Below, in pieces: positions 7,452 through 17,035 of a stretch of 64,000 bases of DNA. Each line of letters opens with the position of its first letter. Position 1 is the first letter of the stretch. The notes beneath the pieces are model-generated. The model searched no databases. It worked only from the letters and a program-made list of their open reading frames with translations, and was not told where the DNA came from. Where the stretch lies: NCBI RefSeq assembly GCF_000092845.1, contig NC_014150.1:1760919-1824918 (forward strand), read 5' to 3'. Source of the stretch: Brachyspira murdochii DSM 12563. GTDB taxonomy: Bacteria > Spirochaetota > Brachyspiria > Brachyspirales > Brachyspiraceae. Both the position numbers and the translations under genes were made by a program.

Positions 7452-8471
7452 TTACTTAGCTTTTTTAGCTTCTATTGCTTTTGCTAATTCTTCAGCTAAA
7501 AGAGGAAGTACTTTGTTTACATCACCCACTATACCTAAATCAGCAATACCAAACATAGGAGCATCTTTATCTTTGTTTATAGCAATGATGTATTCTGATT
7601 CTTCCATACCAGCCATGTGCTGAATAGCTCCGGATATACCGCAAGCGAAGTATATATCAGGTCTTACAGTTTTACCAGTTTGTCCAACTTGTCTTGCTTG
7701 TTCTATAAATCCGGCATCAACTGCTGCTCTTGAAGCAGAAACTTCAGCACCTATTTTTGAAGCTACAGATTCTAAGTTTTTGAAGTTTTCTTTAGAACCT
7801 ACGCCTCTTCCTCCAGATACTAATATTTTAGCTTCTGTAATGTCAACTTTTTTAGAAGTTTCTTTTACTATATCTAAGATTTTTACTTTCATTTTAGAAG
7901 TATCTATATTTACAGGAAGTACTTCAATTTCACCTTTTCTTCCTTCTTCTCTAGGAAGTTTCTGCATAACGCCTGGTCTTACAGTAGCCATTTGAGGTCT
8001 GTGGTCTGGACATACGATTGTAGCCATTAAGTTACCGCCGAAAGCAGGTCTAGTCATACCGAATACATTTGTAGCTTCGTCTATGTCTAATTTTGTACAG
8101 TCAGCAGTAAGTCCAGTATTCATTCTTGAAGATACTCTAGGAGCTAAGTCTCTTCCTAAAGTAGTTGCACCTAATAATACTATTTCAGGTTTTTTAGCAT
8201 CTATTACTGCTTTGAATGCCTGAGCATATGCTTCAGTATCATATTGTTTTAGATGTTCATTATCCATTACTACTACTATATCAGCACCATATTCTATTAA
8301 AGTTTGAGCTAAATTTTGTATATTATGTCCCATTAAAGCTACTGTTACAGGTGTTTTTAATTGAGCTGCGAGTTTTTTTGCTTCCCCTATTAATTCTAAA
8401 CCTACATTTTGAAGTACGCCGTCTCTTTGTTCAGCAAATACTAATATTCCTTTATAATCACTTAAATTCAT
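7452..8471 (-). CDS. etfA: Electron transfer flavoprotein alpha subunit
   Basis: FAD-carrying half of the electron transfer flavoprotein that exchanges electrons with the acyl-CoA dehydrogenase encoded upstream in the operon. 339 residues. The C-terminal FAD domain shows SGGRGVGSKENF, ASRAAVDAGF, GQTGKTVRPDIYFACGISGAIQH and DLGIVGD, all classical EtfA motifs. It is the last gene of the CoA-transferase/bcd/etfB/etfA operon, 32 bases after etfB. In fermenting anaerobes the Bcd-EtfAB complex couples crotonyl-CoA reduction by NADH to ferredoxin reduction. That role is likely here, but the residues that set bifurcation cannot be judged by eye. Confidence 0.95.
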   Translation of the reverse strand: MNLSDYKGILVFAEQRDGVLQNVGLELIGEAKKLAAQLKTPVTVALMGHNIQNLAQTLIEYGADIVVVMDNEHLKQYDTEAYAQAFKAVIDAKKPEIVLLGATTLGRDLAPRVSSRMNTGLTADCTKLDIDEATNVFGMTRPAFGGNLMATIVCPDHRPQMATVRPGVMQKLPREEGRKGEIEVLPVNIDTSKMKVKILDIVKETSKKVDITEAKILVSGGRGVGSKENFKNLESVASKIGAEVSASRAAVDAGFIEQARQVGQTGKTVRPDIYFACGISGAIQHMAGMEESEYIIAINKDKDAPMFGIADLGIVGDVNKVLPLLAEELAKAIEAKKAK

Positions 8472-8503
8472 TATTCATCTCCTTTGTTTAAGGTTCTTTG
8501 TTA

Positions 8504-9289
8504 TTATATAACAAATTTTTCTTTTAATTTTTCAATTATGATATTAACAGCTTCTTTAGTATCAACTTCAAATACTTTACCAGCCTGTTTAGCTCCTTTA
8601 GTAAATGCTTTTTTTACTTTAGTAGGAGAACCAGTAAGCCCTATTAATGAAGGGTCTATTTTAATAGTTTCAGATGTCCATATTTCAACTTCTTTGTCAT
8701 ATGCTTCCACTATTCCTTTAACTCTCATGTATCTAGGGCTGTTAGCTTCTGATAATACTGTTACTAGAGCAGGTAGTTGAACATTTAGTAGGTAGTATCC
8801 ATCTTCTATCATTCTTTTTACAGTTAATGATTTATCAGCTTCGTTATACTGTATTTCTTTAGCATAAGAAATCTGTGGTATTTGTAAGTGTTCAGCTGTT
8901 TGCGGACCAACTTGAGCAGTATCTCCGTCTATGGCTTGTCTTCCAGAGATTATAAGATCATATTCTAAAGTTCTTAGAGCGGCAGCCAATGTATTAGAAG
9001 TAGCTAAAGTATCAGCACCGCCGAATTTTCTATCAGTTATAAGAATAGCTCTGTCAGCTCCCATAGCAAAAGCCTCTCTTAATATAGCTTCAGCCTGAGG
9101 AGGTCCCATTGTTATTACTGTAACATGAGCACCATATTTATCTTTTAATTTTAAAGCTTCTTCTAATCCGCTTTTATCATCAGGGTTCATTATACTAGGA
9201 ACACCATCTCTTATTAATGTACCTTTAACAGGGTCAAGTCTAATTTCAGTTGTATCTGGCACCTGTTTTACACAAACTACTATTTTCAT
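8504..9289 (-). CDS. etfB: Electron transfer flavoprotein beta subunit
   Basis: Partner of EtfA; it binds the second nucleotide (AMP, or FAD in bifurcating forms) and docks to the dehydrogenase. 261 residues, normal length. The family start MKIVVCVKQVPDT, the segment MNPDDKSGLEEAL and the signature region TVKRMIEDGYYLLNVQLPALVTVLSEANSPRYM are all recognisable. It lies between the acyl-CoA dehydrogenase (37 bases upstream) and etfA, so the stoichiometric partners are made from one transcript. Confidence 0.95.
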   Translation of the reverse strand: MKIVVCVKQVPDTTEIRLDPVKGTLIRDGVPSIMNPDDKSGLEEALKLKDKYGAHVTVITMGPPQAEAILREAFAMGADRAILITDRKFGGADTLATSNTLAAALRTLEYDLIISGRQAIDGDTAQVGPQTAEHLQIPQISYAKEIQYNEADKSLTVKRMIEDGYYLLNVQLPALVTVLSEANSPRYMRVKGIVEAYDKEVEIWTSETIKIDPSLIGLTGSPTKVKKAFTKGAKQAGKVFEVDTKEAVNIIIEKLKEKFVI

Positions 9290-9325
9290 TTCTATTCCTC
9301 CATAAATGTTTATTTACTAATTATA

Positions 9326-10471
9326 TTATTTTAAAAGGCTTCCTGCGATTACCATTCTTTGAACTTCTGAAGTACCTTCATAGATTTCTGTAATCTTAGC
9401 ATCTCTCATCATTCTTTCAACAGGATATTCTCTTGTGTATCCGTAACCTCCATGAAGCTGAACGGCTTTAGTTGTAACTTCCATTGCAGTTTCTGAAGCA
9501 AATAATTTAGCTCTTGCTGCATCTACAGAATAAGGAAGATGATTGCTTTCTCTCCAAGCAGCTTTATAAACTAAAAGTCTTGAAGCTTCTACTTTTACTT
9601 CGAGGTTAGCTAATTGGAATTGAGTATTTTGGAAATTAGCAATAGTTCTTCCGAATTGTTTTCTTTCTTTTACATAAGCTACAGTTTCATCAAGAGCACC
9701 TTGAGCAATACCTAAAGCCTGAGAAGCAATACCTATTCTTCCTCCGTCAAGAGTCATCATAGCAATTTTAAATCCTTTTCCTAATTCGCCTAGTAAGTTG
9801 TCTTTTGGTATTCTTGCATTTTCAAATATTAATTCGCAAGTAGCAGAACCTCTAATACCTAATTTTTTCTCTTTTTTACCAATAGAAAATCCCGGAGCAG
9901 TTGATTCTACTATGAAAGCAGATATACCTTTTAATCCTTTTGATTTATCAGTCATAGCAAATATAACATATACATTAGCATAACCAGAGTTTGTTATAAA
10001 TATTTTAGAACCATTAAGAACCCACTCTTGAGCAGCTTCATCTAATACAGCAGTAGTTTGCTGACCTGCAGCGTCAGTACCAGCATTTGGTTCAGTAAGA
10101 CCGAAAGCACCGAGCCATTCTCCGCTAGCTAGTTTAGGTAGATATTTTTGTTTTTGTGCATCAGTACCGAATTGTAATATAGGCCAAGTTCCAAGAGAAG
10201 TATGAGCAGAAAGTATAACACCAGTAGTACCGCAAACTCTTGATAATTCTTCAACAGCCATAGCATACATTAGATTGTCTCCGCCTGCACCGCCGTATTC
10301 TTTAGGTATAGGTATACCCATAAGCCCTATTTCAGCCATTTTTTTTACAGTTTCAACAGGGAATCTTTCTTCCTCGTCAACTTCTGCAGCTAAAGGTTTT
10401 ACCTCTTTTTCAGCAAATTCTCTGATCATTTGTCTGAAAAGTTCATGTGTTTTAGACAAATTAAATTCCAT
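9326..10471 (-). CDS. bcd: Acyl-CoA dehydrogenase, probably butyryl-CoA dehydrogenase
   Basis: FAD enzyme of the short-chain acyl-CoA dehydrogenase family (381 residues). In a fermenter it would reduce crotonyl-CoA to butyryl-CoA with electrons passed through EtfAB. Family signatures: AFGLTEPNAGTDA for FAD and substrate contacts, QLHGGYGYTREYPVERMMRD near the C-terminus, and the catalytic Glu in EIYEGTSEVQR. Its place between a CoA-transferase gene and etfB/etfA supports a butyrate pathway. Thiolase, hydroxybutyryl-CoA dehydrogenase and crotonase are not in the window. An acryloyl-CoA reductase role (propionate formation) is possible because the CoA-transferase resembles propionate CoA-transferase, but no lactoyl-CoA dehydratase is present. 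Confidence 0.9.
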   Translation of the reverse strand: MEFNLSKTHELFRQMIREFAEKEVKPLAAEVDEEERFPVETVKKMAEIGLMGIPIPKEYGGAGGDNLMYAMAVEELSRVCGTTGVILSAHTSLGTWPILQFGTDAQKQKYLPKLASGEWLGAFGLTEPNAGTDAAGQQTTAVLDEAAQEWVLNGSKIFITNSGYANVYVIFAMTDKSKGLKGISAFIVESTAPGFSIGKKEKKLGIRGSATCELIFENARIPKDNLLGELGKGFKIAMMTLDGGRIGIASQALGIAQGALDETVAYVKERKQFGRTIANFQNTQFQLANLEVKVEASRLLVYKAAWRESNHLPYSVDAARAKLFASETAMEVTTKAVQLHGGYGYTREYPVERMMRDAKITEIYEGTSEVQRMVIAGSLLK

Positions 10472-10528
10472 TATCTAATCCTCCTAATAATTATAATAGT
10501 GTATTTATCAATATTTTTAATTTTAGAT

Positions 10529-11830
10529 TTATCTTATTTTTTCATTAAGAATTCTAAGTTCCCCATTTTCAACACCTATTTTTAATCCTCCAGTTGTAAA
10601 AGTACCTAAAAATACAACTTCTTTTGCATTTTGTGTTATATTAATAAAACCTCCGCATCCTGCGATCTTTGGTCCAAATTTAGAAACATTAATATTTCCA
10701 ACTTCATCACATTGTGCAAGACCTAAAAATGCCATATCCAATCCGCCTCCGTCATAGAAATCAAATTGATAAGGCTGGTCAACTATTGCAGTTGCATTAA
10801 AAGTAGCTCCAAAGCTAAGTCCGCCCATAGGAGTACCTCCAATTGCTCCCGGCTCAACTGTAGGTGTGAAGTATTGTTCCTGACCTTCTTCATTTACTAC
10901 CATTGCTATAACTTCAGGCATTCCTATACCGTAGTTAAGTATTTTTTTATTTCTGTCTAAAAGCATTGCACATCTTCTTGAAATTATTTTTCTTTCATCA
11001 AGCTTTACTTCTTTAAGGCTGCCTTCTACAACAAAATGATTTTTTACATATCCTTCATTAAAATATTCGCCAAATGTCTGCATATGATTTTCAGGAGTTT
11101 CAGATATAACTACATAATCTACTAAAATTCCCGGTATTTTTACTTCTTTTGGCTGTATGCTTCCTCTTTTAACTTTTCTTTTAACTTGTACAATAACTTT
11201 TCCGCCATTATTTTTAGCTGCTGTTGCTACAGATAAGGCTTCAAGTGTAAGAGCTTCTTCTTCAAAAGAGATATTGCCGTCTTCATCTGCTGAAGTACCT
11301 CTTAATATGGCGTAATCTAGTTTTGGAGCATGATAAAATAATAAATCCTGCCCTTTAAATTTACATCTTTCAACTATGTCTTCAGTCGTTACACTATTAA
11401 GTTTTCCGCCCTGAAGTTCCGGATCTACAAAAGTTCCAAGTCCTACATGTGAAAGTATTCCGGGTTTTCCTGCTGCCATTTCTCTAAACATTTGAGAAAT
11501 AACACCCTGAGGAAGATTATATGCTTCAATTTCATTATTATTAGCTAATTCTCCAAGTCTAGGAGCTAATCCCCAGTGCCCTGCTATAACCCTTTTTACA
11601 AGTCCTTTATGACCTAAATGTCCGGCTCCTCTTGTTTTACTGTCCCCAATTCCTGCTGCAAATATAACTCCTAAATTATTAGGAACACCTTTTTCTAAAA
11701 ATGAGTTTTCAATTTGAGTTAAAACCTCTTCAGCAGAACCAATACCTACAAATCCGCATAATCCTATAAAGGAATTATTTTTGATAAGTTCTGCAACTTG
11801 ATTTGGTTTTATGAATTTTACCTTATCCAT
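10529..11830 (-). CDS. Family I acyl-CoA:acetate CoA-transferase (Pct/YdiF-like), short C-terminus
   Basis: Transfers CoA between short-chain acids, most likely releasing butyrate or propionate from its CoA ester with acetate as acceptor. It aligns by eye along nearly its whole length with Clostridium propionicum propionate CoA-transferase: FVGIGSAEEVL at the start, VIAGHWGLAP, LSHVGLGTFVDP, the catalytic Glu326 in VEPGAIGGTPMGG, then YDGGGLDMAFLGLAQ and GFINITQN. It is about 85 residues shorter: the chain stops at LRILNEKIR, where the relative continues. The downstream DNA to the next gene holds no remnant of that tail, so the ending is a clean one. First gene of the operon with bcd, etfB and etfA. 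Substrate is uncertain. Confidence 0.85.
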   Translation of the reverse strand: MDKVKFIKPNQVAELIKNNSFIGLCGFVGIGSAEEVLTQIENSFLEKGVPNNLGVIFAAGIGDSKTRGAGHLGHKGLVKRVIAGHWGLAPRLGELANNNEIEAYNLPQGVISQMFREMAAGKPGILSHVGLGTFVDPELQGGKLNSVTTEDIVERCKFKGQDLLFYHAPKLDYAILRGTSADEDGNISFEEEALTLEALSVATAAKNNGGKVIVQVKRKVKRGSIQPKEVKIPGILVDYVVISETPENHMQTFGEYFNEGYVKNHFVVEGSLKEVKLDERKIISRRCAMLLDRNKKILNYGIGMPEVIAMVVNEEGQEQYFTPTVEPGAIGGTPMGGLSFGATFNATAIVDQPYQFDFYDGGGLDMAFLGLAQCDEVGNINVSKFGPKIAGCGGFINITQNAKEVVFLGTFTTGGLKIGVENGELRILNEKIR

Positions 11831-11876
11831 ATTATTAATACTTTCTTAAAAAAGAATTTAATTTATCTCATAGTTA

Positions 11877-11905
11877 ATTATATGACATTTTTTTGTAAAA
11901 ATCAA
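11877..11905 (-). promoter_or_regulatory. Promoter of the CoA-transferase/bcd/etf operon
   Basis: Minus strand: TTGATT (11900-11905), 17 bases, TATAAT (11877-11882), about 45 bases before the CoA-transferase start. Confidence 0.65.
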
Positions 11906-12456
11906 TTCATAATGTGATAAAAATAACTTTTTGTTTAATATTAAAACTAAAAATAAAATGGAAGAAAAATATATTGTGTTTAAGTACTCTTAATCTTTTA
12001 ATATATCAAAATGATTTTATTTTTTATTTTAAAAAAATATATAATGCATAAAATTATGTTTTTATATAAATTAAATCAAAATCTGTATACGTTTTAATTT
12101 TCTTAAATGCCTCTAAAGCTATATTTTTTTTCAATTTTTTGGTTTTAAAGTTACGCTGCTAAAATTTTTTTTTAATAAATTTTGTTTTGTCCGTATTCTT
12201 GTATTTTGTTAATATAGCAGTATTTTTTATAGTTTGAAAAAAATTGATTTTCTTATATTTATTTTAATATAGATTGAAAAATTTTCTATGTCATAAAAAA
12301 TTCTTAGAGTATAGTAAAAGTTAATACTATAAGTAATATTTTTTTTATTTTGCTTGATTTTTTTCAAAATACTGGTAAACTATAAAGATAGTGTTTTTTT
12401 GGAGAAAATTTTTTAAATTTCTATAAATCAATTTATAAAAACGTTAAGGAGTTATT
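11906..12456. other. Long AT-rich gap before the V-ATPase operon, with a possible promoter
   Basis: About 550 bases between divergent operons, very rich in A and T runs, with no gene seen. A plausible plus-strand promoter for the ATPase operon is TTGATT at 12354-12359 with TAAACT at 12376-12381 (16-base spacer) or TATAAA at 12381-12386. It would leave a 5' leader of about 65 bases, ending in the ribosome site AAGGAG at 12446. No structured leader was recognised. Confidence 0.4.
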
Positions 12457-13071
12457 ATGGCTGAAGAGAAAAAATTAGACTCCCTTCTTGAACGTATATA
12501 TCAAGATGGTGTTGAAAAATCCAACAAAAAAGCTGATGAAATAATCTCAAATGCTAAAAGCGAAGCTGACAGAATAATAAAAGAAGCAGAAGCTAAATCC
12601 GAAGAAATTATTAAAGAAGCCGAAAGAAAGTCAGAAGAGCTAAAGAAAAATACAATAACAGATGTACGTATGGCAGGCGAGCAATCAATTAGTGCTTTAA
12701 AACAAAGAGTAAAAGAATTGGTAACAGCTAAAGTACTTGAAGAAGGCTTGAAAGGAGCTTTTGCAGATACTAGCTTTTTAAAAGACTTAATTCTTGAAGT
12801 AGTAAAAAAATGGGATATATCTTCTACTAATTCAGATGTAACAGTGTATTTCCCAGAATCAAAAAAAGCTGATATAGATTCAGCATTTGAAAAATCTATA
12901 AAAGCAGCTATAAAAAATGCTACTATCAACTTTGATAAAAAATTATCTAATGGTTTTAAAATCGTACCTGAAGGCGGAAATTATCAGCTTCAGTTTACAG
13001 ATGAGGATTTTGTAGAGTTTTTCAGTGATTATATAAAAGCAAAAACGGAAGAAGTAATTTTTAGTAAATAA
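12457..13071 (+). CDS. atpE: V-type ATP synthase/ATPase subunit E
   Basis: Peripheral-stalk subunit joining the V1 head to the membrane part. 204 residues. The N-terminal half is one long Ala/Glu/Lys-rich coiled coil with repeated KSEADRIIKEAEAKSEE-type heptads; the C-terminal half is the globular head-binding domain ending DEDFVEFFSDYIKAKTEEVIF. First gene of the seven-gene V-ATPase operon. The gene order matches the operon of Borrelia and Treponema, where a poorly known gene follows atpE directly. No separate subunit G gene, which normally pairs with E in the stalk, is seen nearby. Confidence 0.85.
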   Translation: MAEEKKLDSLLERIYQDGVEKSNKKADEIISNAKSEADRIIKEAEAKSEEIIKEAERKSEELKKNTITDVRMAGEQSISALKQRVKELVTAKVLEEGLKGAFADTSFLKDLILEVVKKWDISSTNSDVTVYFPESKKADIDSAFEKSIKAAIKNATINFDKKLSNGFKIVPEGGNYQLQFTDEDFVEFFSDYIKAKTEEVIFSK

Positions 13072-13082
13072 GAGGGGTGAGT

Positions 13083-13922
13083 ATGGGATCATATTATTAT
13101 CTTATCTCAGGTCTTCCCGAAGTGAAACTTTCTGATGCTAAGGCTAAGTATGATATTAATGAAATTACTCAAAGCATATTATCTAGTTTAAGTGCCAAAG
13201 ATGCTAAATCTTTTAGTTATCTTATATATCAAAATGATAATAAAAATTTAGTAAGTGCTATAGCTAAGCAAAAAGGTTTATTCAGTCCTTATATAGAGCA
13301 TATAGAACCTTCAATATTCAGTAAAGAAGAGATTCAGAAGTACAGTACAATTTCTAATTTGCCGTCATATATGAGTAAATTTTTAGAAGATAATAAAAAT
13401 GTTGAATGGGAAAATGTAAGACATATAGAAAATGCTTTACTTGCTTTGTATTATGAAGAGATGATAAAAAGCGGCAATTCATTTATAAGAAGTTATGCTT
13501 CATTTATGCGTGATTTGAAAAATATATTGGCAGCTTTAAATGGAAGAGCTTTAGGGTTTTCAAGTGAAGAAATATCTAAAGAGTTAATAGGCGACTATTC
13601 ATTAATATCCGCTTTAACTAAATCTACCGCTTCAGATTTCGGAGTAGGTAAGGAGATGCCTTATATAAACAGTATTATTGACACATTCAATTCTTCAGAT
13701 AAAGCAGACCCATACAATATGGAAAATATTGAATGTTCTTTAGTAAAAGAGTTTTTGGATAGAGCTACATCTATAAAATCTTTTACCACAGATAATGTTT
13801 TTGCTTACTATATAAATCTTACTTATGCTGTTAGTATAAACGGAAGGAATGAAGAGGAAGGTAAAAAGCATTTGGAGACGCTAATTAGTTCTTTAAAATC
13901 AAAAGCGTCTGTGTATAATTAA
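13083..13922 (+). CDS. DUF2764 protein of spirochaete V-ATPase operons
   Basis: A 279-residue cytosolic protein starting MGSYYYLISGLPEV, the typical beginning of DUF2764 proteins, which sit between atpE and atpA in spirochaetes and some other bacteria. The frame opens with a GTG at 13077, but that codon is part of the ribosome site GAGGGG (13072-13077), so the ATG at 13083 is the better start. It is largely helical by composition. Since the operon lacks a recognisable subunit C/d gene, this protein is the best candidate to replace that central-stalk-to-ring connector. That is an inference from position and size, not from sequence similarity I can prove. Confidence 0.85.
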   Translation: MGSYYYLISGLPEVKLSDAKAKYDINEITQSILSSLSAKDAKSFSYLIYQNDNKNLVSAIAKQKGLFSPYIEHIEPSIFSKEEIQKYSTISNLPSYMSKFLEDNKNVEWENVRHIENALLALYYEEMIKSGNSFIRSYASFMRDLKNILAALNGRALGFSSEEISKELIGDYSLISALTKSTASDFGVGKEMPYINSIIDTFNSSDKADPYNMENIECSLVKEFLDRATSIKSFTTDNVFAYYINLTYAVSINGRNEEEGKKHLETLISSLKSKASVYN

Positions 13923-13935
13923 TTAGGAGATAGAA

Positions 13936-15699
13936 ATGACTAAAGGTAATGTAACTGCTATTATATCAAACCTAATTTCAATAGAGGTAGACGGTCCTGT
14001 TTCACAAAACGAGATATGTTATGTATCTTGCGGTAATGCGAAACTTATGGCTGAGGTAATTAAAATATCTGGTACTAGTGCTAGTGCTCAGGTATTTGAA
14101 TCTACTAGGGGTGTAAAATTAGGTGATGCCGTAGAGTTTACTGGTTCAATGTTGGAAATTGAATTAGGACCTGGACTTTTAGGTAAAAACTTTGACGGAC
14201 TTCAAAATGACCTTGATAAATTACAAGGCGTATTCTTGGAAAGAGGTAAATATAACAATCTTTCTGAAGACAAAGAATCAACTTATGACTTTACTCCAAT
14301 AGCTAAAGCTGGAGATGAAGTAGCTGCAGGCGACTGGATAGGTGCTGTAAAAGAAGGCTGGATTGACCATAAAATAATGGTTCCTTTCAAGTTTCAAGGT
14401 AAAGGCGTTGTTGAAAGCGTAGCATCAGCTGGTACTTATCATTTACAAGACACATTAGCTGTTATTAAAACTGCTAACGGCGAAAAAGTTAATGTAACTA
14501 TGATACAAACTTGGCCTGTAAAACTTACTATTAAAGCATATAAAGAAAAACCAAGACCATTTAAATTGTTGGAAACTGGTGTTAGAACTATAGATACATT
14601 CAACCCTATAACTGAAGGCGGTACTGGATTTATTCCTGGACCATTCGGAGCAGGTAAAACAGTATTACAGCACGCTTTGGCTACTAACGCAAATGCTGAC
14701 TTGATTATAATGACAGCATGTGGGGAAAGGGCTAATGAGGTAGTAGAAATATTTACTGAGTTCCCAGAACTTATAGACCCAAGAACTGGAAGAAGTTTGA
14801 TGGAAAGAACTACTATCATCTGTAACACTTCAAACATGCCGGTAGCTGCCCGTGAAGCTTCAGTTTATGTAGGTATGACTATTGCTGAATATTACAGATC
14901 AATGGGACTTAAAGTTCTTCTTCTTGCTGATTCTACTTCTCGTTGGGCTCAGGCTTTAAGAGAGATGTCTAACCGTCTTGAGGAATTACCTGGTCCGGAC
15001 GCGTTCCCTATTGACTTGCCTGCTATTATTTCTAGTTTCTATGCTAGAGCAGGTTTCGTATACTTAAATAACGGAGAAACAGGTTCTATTACATTCATAG
15101 GTACAGTATCTCCTGCAGGCGGTAACTTGAAAGAGCCGGTAACAGAGTCTACTCGTAAAGCAGCCAGATGTTTCTACGCTTTATCACAAAAACGTGCCGA
15201 CAGTAAAAGATATCCTGCTGTTGACCCATTAGATTCTTATTCTAAATATATTGAATATCCAGAGTTCATAGAATTCTCTGATACTAATATAGAAAAAGGC
15301 TGGTCAGAAAAAGTTATTAAAGCTAAAGATATTGCAAGAAGAGGACAGGAAGCTAATGACCAAATAAGCATTCTTGGTGATGACGCAGTACCTCTTGAAT
15401 ACCATCAGCGTTTATGGAAAGCTGAGCTTATAGACTTCGTTATCTTACAGCAAGATGCTTTCGATAAAGTAGATAAAAACTGTCCTATAGAAAGACAAAA
15501 AGAATTATTAAATCAAGTTATGAAAGTTGTAGAAGCTGATTACAGATTTGATGATTACAGCGAAGTAGGTACTTATTTCAAAAGACTTATTAACGCATTC
15601 AAACAAATGAACTATTCTGTATATCAGTCTGATGATCATAAAAAATACACAGCTGAGATGGAATCAATATTTGCTGAAAGGAGTATAACACATGCCTAA
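13936..15699 (+). CDS. atpA: V-type ATPase catalytic subunit A
   Basis: Catalytic nucleotide-binding subunit of the V1 head (587 residues, normal). The Walker A loop GPFGAGKT is at the expected place, followed by ACGERANEVVE with the catalytic Glu, and LADSTSRWAQALREMSNRLEE. The extra non-homologous region typical of A subunits lies between the N-terminal barrel and the P-loop. Fourteen bases separate it from the DUF2764 gene, and it overlaps atpB by eight bases, indicating translational coupling of A and B, which assemble 3:3. Confidence 0.97.
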   Translation: MTKGNVTAIISNLISIEVDGPVSQNEICYVSCGNAKLMAEVIKISGTSASAQVFESTRGVKLGDAVEFTGSMLEIELGPGLLGKNFDGLQNDLDKLQGVFLERGKYNNLSEDKESTYDFTPIAKAGDEVAAGDWIGAVKEGWIDHKIMVPFKFQGKGVVESVASAGTYHLQDTLAVIKTANGEKVNVTMIQTWPVKLTIKAYKEKPRPFKLLETGVRTIDTFNPITEGGTGFIPGPFGAGKTVLQHALATNANADLIIMTACGERANEVVEIFTEFPELIDPRTGRSLMERTTIICNTSNMPVAAREASVYVGMTIAEYYRSMGLKVLLLADSTSRWAQALREMSNRLEELPGPDAFPIDLPAIISSFYARAGFVYLNNGETGSITFIGTVSPAGGNLKEPVTESTRKAARCFYALSQKRADSKRYPAVDPLDSYSKYIEYPEFIEFSDTNIEKGWSEKVIKAKDIARRGQEANDQISILGDDAVPLEYHQRLWKAELIDFVILQQDAFDKVDKNCPIERQKELLNQVMKVVEADYRFDDYSEVGTYFKRLINAFKQMNYSVYQSDDHKKYTAEMESIFAERSITHA

Positions 15700-17014
15700 A
15701 GCATTTCAAAAAGTATATACAAAATTAGTACAGATTACTAAAGCAACTGTATCTTTAAGAGCAGAAAATGTCGGTAACGATGAAATGGCTCTTGTAGCAG
15801 GAAGACCTGCTCAGGTTGTAAAAATGATTGGAGATATTGTTACACTTCAGGTTTTCCAAGGTACTGAAGGTATACCTACTAACGCTGAAGTAGTATTCTT
15901 AGGCAGACCTCCTAGACTTAAAGTAAGCGAGCTTCTTGCTGGAAGATTCTTTAATGCTTACGGTGAGCCTATTGACGGCGGTGCTGAAGTTGAAGGTAAA
16001 GAGGTAGAAATTGGAGGTCCTTCTGTAAACCCTGTAAGAAGAAAACAGCCTTCTGAACTTATTGCTACTGGTATTGCTGGTATTGACCTTAACAATACTC
16101 TTGTTACTGGACAGAAAATACCGTTCTTCGCAGACCCAGACCAGCCTTACAACGCAGTTCTTGCTCAGGTAGCATTGAGAGCTGAAGCTGATAAAATCAT
16201 ACTTGGCGGTATGGGACTTTCTAACGATGACTACTTATCATTTAAAAATACATTTACTGAAGCTGGTGCTTTGGATAAAATTATATGTTTCATCAATACT
16301 ACTGATGACCCTCCAGTAGAAAGACTTTTGATTCCGGATATGGCTTGTACAGCTGCTGAATATTTCGCAGTTGAGAAAAAAGAGAAAGTGCTTGTTCTTC
16401 TTACAGACATGACTCTTTATGCCGATGCTTTGGCTATAGTATCAAACAAAATGGATCAAATTCCTTCTAAAGACTCTATGCCGGGTTCACTATATTCTGA
16501 CCTTGCTAAAATATACGAAAAAGCAGCTCAGTTCCCAGATGGAGGTTCTATTACTATTATTGCTGTTACTACTCTTAACGAAGGTGATATTACTCACGCT
16601 GTACCAGACAACACTGGTTACATCACTGAAGGTCAGCTTTATTTAAGACGTGATTCTGATATAGGTAAAACAATCATCGACCCATTCAGAAGTCTTTCAC
16701 GTTTGAAACAGTTGGTTATAGGTAAGAAAACTAGAGAAGATCACCCTGCTGTAATGAACACTTTGGTTCGTCTTTATTCAGATGCTGCTAATGCTAAAAT
16801 GAAAAAAGAAAACGGTTTCGACTTGACAGAATACGATGAAAGATGTTTAAAATATGCTGCTGAATATTCTGAAAGATTACTTGCTATAGATATTAACATC
16901 AAAATTGATGAGATGTTGGAAACAGGCTGGGAATTGATGGGTAAGTATTTCAGTAAAGCAGAAGTGGGTGTAAAAGAATCATTGGTAGAAAAATACGGCA
17001 AATGGTCAAACTAA
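15692..17014 (+). CDS. atpB: V-type ATPase regulatory subunit B
   Basis: Non-catalytic partner of subunit A in the V1 head. 440 residues. It lacks a Walker A lysine loop, as expected, and has the family segments SVNPVRRKQPSELIATGI, GQKIPFFADPDQPYN, LLTDMTLYADAL and LYSDLAKIYEKA. The start codon lies within the end of atpA. Its codons include more GGT and GAC than the surrounding lipoprotein genes, consistent with strong expression. Confidence 0.97.
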   Translation: MPKAFQKVYTKLVQITKATVSLRAENVGNDEMALVAGRPAQVVKMIGDIVTLQVFQGTEGIPTNAEVVFLGRPPRLKVSELLAGRFFNAYGEPIDGGAEVEGKEVEIGGPSVNPVRRKQPSELIATGIAGIDLNNTLVTGQKIPFFADPDQPYNAVLAQVALRAEADKIILGGMGLSNDDYLSFKNTFTEAGALDKIICFINTTDDPPVERLLIPDMACTAAEYFAVEKKEKVLVLLTDMTLYADALAIVSNKMDQIPSKDSMPGSLYSDLAKIYEKAAQFPDGGSITIIAVTTLNEGDITHAVPDNTGYITEGQLYLRRDSDIGKTIIDPFRSLSRLKQLVIGKKTREDHPAVMNTLVRLYSDAANAKMKKENGFDLTEYDERCLKYAAEYSERLLAIDINIKIDEMLETGWELMGKYFSKAEVGVKESLVEKYGKWSN

Positions 17015-17035
17015 TTTAAAAAAGTAGGTAAAAAT

